64,000 bases of DNA from contig NZ_CP040786.1 of assembly GCF_021922925.1 (NCBI RefSeq), positions 1,426,001 through 1,490,000 on the forward strand, given 5' to 3'. The DNA comes from Clavibacter phaseoli. GTDB lineage: Bacteria > Actinomycetota > Actinomycetes > Actinomycetales > Microbacteriaceae. Every line of letters starts with the position of its first letter. Position 1 is the stretch's first letter. The position numbers and the translations under genes were made by a program. Of this stretch, positions 56,627 to 64,000 are shown piece after piece. The notes under the pieces were generated by a model that was given only the letters and a program-made list of their open reading frames with translations, was not told where the DNA came from and did not search any database.

Positions 56627-57444
56627 GCCGAGGTCAGCCGACGCGAGGTGACGATCATCACGAAGTGCCCGACGAGCGCCAGCACCGCGAGCGGCACCAG
56701 GACGACGAGGAACACCCGGTCGGTCTCCGGCTGACCGGCGACGAGGCCGACCAGCGCGACGACGAAGGTCACGATGGTGAGCTCCACCGAGTGGAACATG
56801 CGGTGGAAGGGCAGGAACCGCACGACGCGGCGGGCCGTGGCGATCAGGGAGTGCTGCGACGCGACCGTGCCGGCGCCGACGGGCGCCTTGGGCAGGTCGG
56901 CCGACGCGCGGGCCACGCGCACCATGTCGTTCAGCGCCTTGTTCAGCACGATGACGAGCGCCAGCGCGAACGCGAGGGTCGTCCACGGCAGGTCGCCCGG
57001 CGCCTCGAAGGGGTAGGCGGCGGCGCGGATCCCGAGGGCGAGCGCGATCAACGTCTCGGTCGAGTAGTGCCCCACGGCGTCCAGGAAGTGGCCCACCGGT
57101 GAGGACGTACGGCGCCACCGGGCGACCTCGCCGTCGCAGCAGTCCACGAGCATCTGCAGCTGGCCGAGGACCAGCGCGAGGGCGGCGCCCGCGATGCCGG
57201 GGATGAGCAGCGCCGCGGCGGCGGCCCAGCCCGTGAGGATCATGACGACGGTGACGCCGTTCGCGCTGATCCGGGTCCGGAGCAGCAGCCAGGTCAGGTA
57301 CGGCGAGAGGTCGCGCAGGTAGAGGTGCGCCGTCCAGTGCTCGGCGTTCGCGCGCAGGCGCACCTCCGGTGGCTGCGTCACCCGCCGCAGCTCCGCGATG
57401 GACGAGGGCAGGCCGCGGTCGCCGGTGCCGGGAGCCGCGCTCAT
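56623..57444 (-). CDS. CDP-alcohol phosphatidyltransferase-fold protein with altered motif
   Basis: A 273-residue membrane protein with six or so helices. The CDP-binding motif reads LVDCCDGEVARWRRTSSPVGHFLDAVGH, matching D-x2-D-G-x2-A-R-x8-G-x3-D-x3-D in all positions except the last Asp, which is His (near residue 125). That Asp acts in catalysis in characterised members, so activity on usual substrates is uncertain. Placed between two GT2 genes, it may transfer a phospho-alcohol in polymer synthesis. ATG 57444 overlaps the stop of the upstream GT2 gene by four bases. Confidence 0.78.
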   Translation of the reverse strand: MSAAPGTGDRGLPSSIAELRRVTQPPEVRLRANAEHWTAHLYLRDLSPYLTWLLLRTRISANGVTVVMILTGWAAAAALLIPGIAGAALALVLGQLQMLVDCCDGEVARWRRTSSPVGHFLDAVGHYSTETLIALALGIRAAAYPFEAPGDLPWTTLAFALALVIVLNKALNDMVRVARASADLPKAPVGAGTVASQHSLIATARRVVRFLPFHRMFHSVELTIVTFVVALVGLVAGQPETDRVFLVVLVPLAVLALVGHFVMIVTSRRLTSA

Positions 57445-58514
57445 CGGCCCGTGTGCCCGTCGAGGTCGTCGGTGAGCTCGAGGAAGCCGAGCACGAACCC
57501 GGTGCCCCAGCTGAAGTGGATGGACGGCAGGACCGCCGCGAACCGCAGCATGGTCGCCGCGCCGTCCCGCGAGGCCACCGAGACGGTGCTCACCAGCACG
57601 AAGCCGGCGTAGACGCCGGGCACGACGAACGCGCCGACGAGGCGGCGCAGTCCCGGCATCCCGAGCGCGGCCCCCACGAGGCCCGCGGTACCGAGGAGGA
57701 GACCCGCGGCCACTCCGGCGACGGCCACCGGCGGCACGAAGTACCGCACGGAGTTCTGCCGCGTGTAGCGACGCGCGAGCTCCCCGCGCCAGAGCCCGGT
57801 CGCGAAGAACTGGCGGATGAGCGAGCGGAGCGTGGAGCGCGGACGGTACGTGACCTTCATCCGCGGCGTGAACCACACCAGTCCGCCGCTCTGTCGGAGC
57901 CGGCGGTTGAGCTCCCAGTCCTGGCCCCGGCGCACGCCCTCGTCGAAGAGCCCGACCTCGACGAGCCGCTCGCGGCGGAAGGCGCCGAGGTACGCGGTCT
58001 CCGCCGGGCCCTCCTTGCCGCCGACGTGGTGCGCGGTGCCGCCGAGCCCGACCCGGGCACCGTACGCGCGGGCGACGGCCTTCTCGAACGGCGTGCGCCC
58101 CTCGGCCGACATGAGCCCGCCGACGTTGTCCGCGCCGGTGGTCTGCAGGGTCTCGACGGCGATGCGCGTGTAGTCGCGCGGCAGGAGCGAGTGGGCGTCG
58201 ACGCGGATCACGATGGGATGGCGCGTGGCGCGGATGGCGGCGTTCAGGCCTCCGGGCGTGGATCCCGTGGGGTTGTCGACGCTCGTGATGCGCGGATCGG
58301 CCCGAGCCATATCGCGGACGACCTCGGTCGTGCCGTCCGTGCTCGGCCCGAGCGCCAGGACGACCTCGAAGTCGCCGGCGTAGTCCTGCTGCATCATGCT
58401 GTCCACGGCGGCGCGCACGTGGGCCGCCTCGTTGAGGATCGGCATGACGTACGAGACGGCGGGGAGATCGCCGGGGCTGCCGGCGGCGGGGTCGCGTCGC
58501 GGGTGGTGCGCCAT
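57441..58514 (-). CDS. Glycosyltransferase family 2 protein (ExoA-like)
   Basis: A 357-residue membrane-bound GT2. N-terminal LPAVSYVMPILNEAAHVRAAVDSMMQQDY, ALGPSTDGTTEVV, HPIVIRVDAHSLLPRDYTR (D-x-H in place of the D-x-D) and later EGPAETAYLGAFRRE, VGLFDEGVRRGQDWELNRRLRQSGG follow the succinoglycan ExoA pattern. Two or three membrane helices lie at the C-terminus (AVAGVAAGLLLGTAGLVGAALG). ATG 58514 was preferred; the in-frame start at 58634 has no support. It is first in the leftward operon 58514-55751. Confidence 0.86.
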   Translation of the reverse strand: MAHHPRRDPAAGSPGDLPAVSYVMPILNEAAHVRAAVDSMMQQDYAGDFEVVLALGPSTDGTTEVVRDMARADPRITSVDNPTGSTPGGLNAAIRATRHPIVIRVDAHSLLPRDYTRIAVETLQTTGADNVGGLMSAEGRTPFEKAVARAYGARVGLGGTAHHVGGKEGPAETAYLGAFRRERLVEVGLFDEGVRRGQDWELNRRLRQSGGLVWFTPRMKVTYRPRSTLRSLIRQFFATGLWRGELARRYTRQNSVRYFVPPVAVAGVAAGLLLGTAGLVGAALGMPGLRRLVGAFVVPGVYAGFVLVSTVSVASRDGAATMLRFAAVLPSIHFSWGTGFVLGFLELTDDLDGHTGR

Positions 58515-58611
58515 CTGAGCCGATCTCTTGAGGGAGGTGCGGCCGGGGCCCGTCGGGGGCCGAGCCTCGCAGGAGTTTACCAGCCTCCCCGTCCGCCGCC
58601 CGCCGATGCCG

Positions 58612-58657
58612 GACGCACGGGGGCGGACCGGCATGCGCCGATCCGCCCCCGTGCGTC
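58612..58657 (-). terminator. Stem-loop terminator after htrA-like gene
   Basis: A perfect 16-bp stem, gacgcacgggggcgga paired with 58642-58657, with a 14-base loop. It begins eight bases past the stop of the protease gene, in its direction of transcription. Confidence 0.8.
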
Positions 58658-58664
58658 GTGCCCG

Positions 58665-60203
<1,539 letters not shown>

Positions 60204-60430
60204 CGGTGGTGCTCCTCTCAGGTCGTGCCAGCATTCAGGGCGAGTCTGGGCGTTCCCTATGGCCGCCCTGACAGCGCCCCGCCCGTGACCGGCACGGCGA
60301 CGAGCGCATCGGACGGCGCTGCGCGGTCAGCTCGCCTGCTGGGACGAGCGTACGCGGCGGCGGGTTGAGCACCGGGGACGGTCACGTCCGGTGGCTGGGC
60401 TTCGTCGACCCGAGCAGACGCTGCCCAACA
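60204..60430. other. Intergenic region between htrA-like and PKD-like genes
   Basis: 227 bp. It holds the upstream region of the protease gene and the 3' flank of the secreted PKD-like gene. I saw no gene, repeat or clear terminator in it. Confidence 0.4.
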
Positions 60431-61333
60431 TCAGCATCCTGGCCCGGCGTCCCGCTCCCCGCACGCGCCACCGACCAGCACCGTCGACCCCTGGAGCACA
60501 TGGATCCTCACCGGCCCGATCTGCACCGGCAGCGTGCCCGCGATCTGCTGCCACCCGCCCCCGTCGAACCGGTACGACGGCGCATACGCGATCGTCAGAG
60601 TGACCTGCCGGTCGCCGATGGCCGCATACACATGGCTCGTGTCCGTCGCGGTGAAGTCCTGCTGCCCCAGCTGCTTCCACGACGCACCCGGACCCACCAC
60701 CGTCGTCGACGTGCCGTCGCCGTGATCCCAGACGAACGACACCGGCACGAACCGCACCTGCGCTGGCCGACCCAGCAACTGGCCATCGACCACCTCAGCG
60801 GTCGCGTCCGTGAACAGGTTCACCGGCGCACCCACGATCGCCCACCCGTTCGGCTGCGACCGGATCGACGCATCCCGCGGCACGAACTGCGCCACATCCG
60901 CCAACGTCACCGCGGGAGCTGCAGGCACGGACGGTGCTGGATCCGCCGGCTTCGTCGGCGCCTTCGCCGGCGGCAGGAACGCATGCTGCCCATCCGCACA
61001 CAACCCCACACCCGGCCGACACGGCGCGTCCACATCCGCCGCCAGACGATCACGACGCGTCACCGGATGCGGATGCGGATCCGCAACGACCGATGGCGAG
61101 CGCTGGTGAGACCCCGGCGTGTCCCCGAGGGCAGGGGAAGCGGCAGCACCCGCATGGTCCTCAGAGTCATGTCCCTCGAGCTCGACTGTCTCTCCAAGTA
61201 CGCGCCCAGATGTGCATTGGCCCGAGCTAGGCATGAGCGCACCGCACGATGTGGCCTCAGCGAGAGCGGGAGATGCCGTCGAGGCGAGAATGATGGCAAC
61301 CAGCACCCCAGTCATCGCGACCTTTAATCGCAC
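60431..61333 (-). CDS. Secreted PKD-like protein
   Basis: A 300-residue exported protein. A signal peptide (VAMTGVLVAIILASTASPALA) with an A-x-A cleavage site is followed by a Pro/Ala/Ser-rich region with cysteines, then a beta-sandwich (~200-285) with FVWDHGDGTSTTVVG, SHVYAAIGDRQVTLTIAY, where the W-D-x-G-D-G and V-Y-x-x-x-G features match PKD domains. It likely binds surface or host polymers, but no enzymatic motif is seen. GTG 61333 follows gaggtg and overlaps the lipoprotein gene by ten bases; ATG 61315 is an alternative. Confidence 0.72.
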   Translation of the reverse strand: MRLKVAMTGVLVAIILASTASPALAEATSCGALMPSSGQCTSGRVLGETVELEGHDSEDHAGAAASPALGDTPGSHQRSPSVVADPHPHPVTRRDRLAADVDAPCRPGVGLCADGQHAFLPPAKAPTKPADPAPSVPAAPAVTLADVAQFVPRDASIRSQPNGWAIVGAPVNLFTDATAEVVDGQLLGRPAQVRFVPVSFVWDHGDGTSTTVVGPGASWKQLGQQDFTATDTSHVYAAIGDRQVTLTIAYAPSYRFDGGGWQQIAGTLPVQIGPVRIHVLQGSTVLVGGACGERDAGPGC

Positions 61334-61878
61334 GCTTTCACCTCGTCGTTACGGACCGCATCACTGATGCGCCACGACCCATCGTCAACAGTCACCGCTT
61401 TGAGCTGCATGGAGACCAGAGGGTCACGATCGGGCGTGATGTCGATGCCACTGCTGTCGTGGATGCGCGAACCAGTCACATCGAGGCACGCTTGGGCGAC
61501 CATGTAGGCCTGGCCCGAGGCCTCGATCCCTTGATCCGTGACGGCGAACCTCGAGTACGTGTATTTTCCGATGACTTGTGTTCCTCGTTCTCTTGTATCA
61601 GCGATCTCTTTGGTGCTCTCGGCGAGGAGGTCACCTGTCAGAAGCGGAGTGAGATCGTCCTCCGAGATCTCGTCGAGAGGAAGCGAGACATACTTTGCGT
61701 ATTGCTGCTCGAAGGTCTCGGCGTCCTGAGCGGCCTTCGACTCCGTCGTGGCCGCAGTAACAGAAATGACGGACGTGGTGGGTGCGCAGCCCCCAAGAAT
61801 GAGAGTCAGCAGCACACCCGAACACATCGCTGCTGCACGTGTTCGCGCGCGAACTCCTGATCGATCGACATTGCGCAT
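61324..61878 (-). CDS. Putative lipoprotein in locally low-G+C DNA
   Basis: A 184-residue protein with a lipobox (LTLILGGCAP) after a basic N-terminus. The mature part has EQQYAKYVSLPLDEISEDDLTPLLTGDLLAEST and a beta-rich end (VSMQLKAVTVDDGSWRISDAV), resembling NTF2-like/DUF-type lipoproteins. Function is unknown. ATG 61878 is preceded by agggggg; the open frame to 62004 is not used. It overlaps the PKD-like gene by ten bases, so the pair is coupled. G+C is well below the window average; 61561-61620 holds 27 G/C of 60. Confidence 0.7.
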   Translation of the reverse strand: MRNVDRSGVRARTRAAAMCSGVLLTLILGGCAPTTSVISVTAATTESKAAQDAETFEQQYAKYVSLPLDEISEDDLTPLLTGDLLAESTKEIADTRERGTQVIGKYTYSRFAVTDQGIEASGQAYMVAQACLDVTGSRIHDSSGIDITPDRDPLVSMQLKAVTVDDGSWRISDAVRNDEVKACD

Positions 61879-62106
61879 GCGTCCCCCCTTGCCATCTCGC
61901 TCTTGCGCCGCTGACCTCGAGTTGCGGTCAGCGACAATAACTTCCCCTCCAGCGGGTCCCGGAAACATAGGCCAGCGAGGCAGATCCACGGCGAGGATCT
62001 CCACATCTCATCCACCGAGCGCTGCAGTGATGGAGGAGCTCGCGCAGGCCTTGCCGAATGCAAGTTGACTCGTCGTTCCAGGGAGCCGGCGGGCCATGAT
62101 GGGCGT

Positions 62107-63312
62107 ATGACGATTCCCGGCGCGTGGGTGCGCGCGGCCCGCGGGGCGATGCTGCTGACAGCCGACGGGATCCCGGGCACCACCGTGTTCGCGGAGATGA
62201 GCGCGCTGGCGGCGGCCACGGGCGCGATCAACCTCGGTCAGGGGTTCCCCGACGAGGACGGTCCCCGCGAAGTCCTGGAGGCCGCGCGCGACGCGATCTC
62301 CGCCGGCATGAACCAGTACCCGCCCGGTCGCGGCACGCCCGAGCTGCGGCAGGCCGTCGCCGCGCACCAGACGCGCTTCTACGGCCTCGCCGTGGATCCG
62401 GAGACCGAGGTGCTCGTAACCGCCGGCGCGACCGAGGCCATCGCCGCGACGCTGCTCGCGCTCGTCGAGGAGGGCGACGAGGTCGTGACGCTCGAGCCGT
62501 TCTACGACGCGTACGGGGCCCTCATCTCGCTCGCCCGCGGGATCCACCGCACGGTGCCGCTGCGCGCCCCCGACTTCCAGCCGCGGCTCGAGGACCTCCG
62601 CCGCGTGATCACCGACCGCACCCGCGTGATCCTCCTGAACGACCCGCACAACCCGACCGGGACCGTCCTCAGCCGCGAGGTGCGCGAGCTGGTGGTGGAG
62701 CTCGCCATCGCGCACGACGCCGTCATCGTCACGGACGAGGTCTACGAGCACCTCGTCTTCGACGCGCCCCACGTGCCGGTGGCGACGCTGCCGGGGGCCC
62801 GCGAGCGCACGGTGACCATCTCGTCGGGCGGCAAGACGTTCCGCACCACGGGGTGGAAGATCGGCTGGCTGACCGCTCCGGCGCCGCTCGTGTCGGCGAT
62901 CCTCGCGGTGAAGCAGTTCCTGACCTTCGTCAACGGGGCGCCGTTCCAGCCGGCCATCGCGACGGGGCTGGCGCTCCCCGACGCCGTGTACGACGGGATC
63001 GCCGACGACCTGCGGCACAAGCGGGACGTCCTCGCGTCGGGGCTGACGGCCGCGGGCTTCCGGATCCACCTCCCCGCGGCCGGGTACTTCATCGTCGCGG
63101 ACGCGGCCCCGCTCGGCTTCGCCGACTCCCGGGAGCTGTGCCTGCGGCTCCCGGGGCTCGCGGGCGTGGTCGGCGTGCCGCTGTCGGCCTTCTGCCACGC
63201 GCCCCTCGCCGCGGAGCACGCGTCCCTCGTGCGGTTCGCGTTCTGCAAGCGGACCGACGTGCTGGAGGAGGCCGCCCGGCGGCTCGGCGCGCTGGCGGTC
63301 GGGACCGCCTGA
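62107..63312 (+). CDS. Class I/II PLP-dependent aminotransferase
   Basis: A 401-residue fold-I aminotransferase. Features are NLGQGFPDEDGP, AGMNQYPPGRGTPELRQAV, AGATEAIAATLLAL, DPHNPTGTVLSREV (NPTG), VTDEVYEHLVF and the PLP Lys in SSGGKTFRTTGWKIGW, which has the S-x-x-K pattern. This matches the YbdL/kynurenine-aminotransferase/DapC group; PGAP-like annotation would give a generic name, and an N-succinyldiaminopimelate role is possible. ATG 62107 was chosen. It stands alone, with a low-G+C intergenic patch to its left. Confidence 0.86.
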   Translation: MTIPGAWVRAARGAMLLTADGIPGTTVFAEMSALAAATGAINLGQGFPDEDGPREVLEAARDAISAGMNQYPPGRGTPELRQAVAAHQTRFYGLAVDPETEVLVTAGATEAIAATLLALVEEGDEVVTLEPFYDAYGALISLARGIHRTVPLRAPDFQPRLEDLRRVITDRTRVILLNDPHNPTGTVLSREVRELVVELAIAHDAVIVTDEVYEHLVFDAPHVPVATLPGARERTVTISSGGKTFRTTGWKIGWLTAPAPLVSAILAVKQFLTFVNGAPFQPAIATGLALPDAVYDGIADDLRHKRDVLASGLTAAGFRIHLPAAGYFIVADAAPLGFADSRELCLRLPGLAGVVGVPLSAFCHAPLAAEHASLVRFAFCKRTDVLEEAARRLGALAVGTA

Positions 63313-63440
63313 CCCGGCACCCTGGTACCAGCGTCACCGCGGGACGGGGGCCGGAGGGGGGACGCCCCGGCGATGGGCCCGCGCCTAACGTGGCTTCCGC
63401 GGGCGCTGGGCCCGCGCACCCATCTGAGGAGGCAGCGCGC

Positions 63441-64000
63441 ATGATCGTCGCTGAGAACCTGACCAAGCGCTACGGCGCGAAGACCGCCGTGGACGGCGTG
63501 AGCTTCACCGTCCAGCCCGGCATGGTGACCGGATTCCTCGGTCCGAACGGCGCCGGCAAGTCCACCACGATGCGCATGATCGTCGGGCTCGACAGCCCCA
63601 CCTCCGGCTCCGTGACCGTCAACGGCCGCCGTTACCGCGACCTCCAGGCCCCGCTCCACGAGGTCGGGGCGCTCCTCGACGCGAAGGCCGTGCACACGGG
63701 CCGCAGCGCCTACAACCACCTGCTCGCGATGGCGGCCACGCACGGGATCCCGCGTTCGCGCGTGAACGAGGTCATCGAGATGACGGGCCTCCAGCCCGTC
63801 GCCAAGAAGCGCGTCGGCGGCTTCTCCCTCGGCATGGGGCAGCGCCTCGGCATCGCCGTCGCTCTCCTCGGCGACCCGCGCACGCTGATCCTCGACGAGC
63901 CCGTCAACGGCCTCGACCCCGAGGGCGTCATGTGGGTGCGCAACATCACCCGCTACCTCGCCGGCCAGGGCCGCACCGTGCTCCTCTCCTCCCACCTCAT
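63441..64000 (+). CDS. ABC transporter ATP-binding protein, N-terminal part (3' end outside window)
   Basis: Starts at ATG 63441 behind gaggagg and runs in frame past the window edge. The first ~187 residues show GFLGPNGAGKSTTMRMIVGLD (Walker A), a Q-loop-like VGALLDAKAVHTG, signature FSLGMGQRLGIA, Walker B TLILDEPVNGLDPEG and an ABC-2 type layout ending at LLSSHL. Relatives export drugs or lantibiotics, or act in resistance, usually with a permease gene immediately after. The truncation is an artefact of the window, not a mutation. Confidence 0.88.
   Translation, partial: MIVAENLTKRYGAKTAVDGVSFTVQPGMVTGFLGPNGAGKSTTMRMIVGLDSPTSGSVTVNGRRYRDLQAPLHEVGALLDAKAVHTGRSAYNHLLAMAATHGIPRSRVNEVIEMTGLQPVAKKRVGGFSLGMGQRLGIAVALLGDPRTLILDEPVNGLDPEGVMWVRNITRYLAGQGRTVLLSSHL

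Noticed and set aside
60365..61327. 320-residue plus-strand open frame over the PKD-like gene
   Set aside because: Arg/His/Pro-rich and without motif; the minus-strand protein has a signal peptide and PKD features.

Overview
The window is a chromosomal segment of a high-G+C actinobacterium, most likely Microbacteriaceae and probably Clavibacter or a close relative. The reasons are the roughly 70+ % G+C with GTG starts and translationally coupled genes, the actinobacterial 2-oxoglutarate decarboxylase (kgd), the SigH/RsrA redox pair next to aroA-rsgA-hisN, the prfB-ftsE-ftsX-smpB-ssrA block, a GuaB1-type IMPDH relative and a DUF3039 protein. The genus is inferred. I saw no rRNA, CRISPR array, prophage, integrase or insertion sequence.

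Layout. 1-3.4 kb: a LuxR-type signalling module (tail of one response regulator, a histidine kinase, a kinase-like membrane protein without catalytic residues, a second response regulator). 3.4-10.7 kb: MFS exporter, thiamine-binding protein, polar amino acid ABC transporter, YceI protein, NAD(P)HX dehydratase and an Old Yellow Enzyme. 10.7-18.8 kb: two CNNM/CorC-type membrane proteins, GuaB1 and kgd. 18.8-23.8 kb: acetyltransferase, then rsrA-sigH divergent from aroA-rsgA-hisN, with a perfect SigH-type promoter on the sigH strand overlapping the aroA start codon. 23.8-30.4 kb: DHA2 exporter, tmRNA, smpB, ftsX, ftsE (with a very long tail) and prfB. 30.5-36.5 kb: MFS transporter and a compact Tad pilus locus. 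36.5-46.6 kb: xylulokinase, tRNA-Leu(TAG), D-cysteine desulfhydrase-like enzyme, DedA protein, a 23-bp tandem repeat, CDF metal exporter, murI-rph-rdgB, FeS-type photolyase, pncB and DUF3039. 46.7-50.1 kb: an ABC pair whose ATPase has a ~380-residue low-complexity N-terminus. 50.4-58.5 kb: a surface-glycan cluster. 58.6-64 kb: HtrA-like protease, secreted PKD-like protein plus lipoprotein in a locally low-G+C patch, an aminotransferase and the start of another ABC ATPase.

How they work together. Most of the window is core actinobacterial housekeeping. The less explained parts are the pseudokinase signalling module, the 50.4-58.5 kb cluster (sugar/CDP nucleotidyltransferase, Wzm/Wzt-type ABC exporter, CDP-glycerol-transferase-like protein, two GT2 enzymes and a CDP-alcohol phosphotransferase-fold protein with a changed catalytic motif), which together suggest a phosphopolyol-type wall polymer, the long disordered extensions on two ABC ATPases, and a Tad locus with an atypical Flp-like peptide. 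All assignments come from reading the sequence without database searches.
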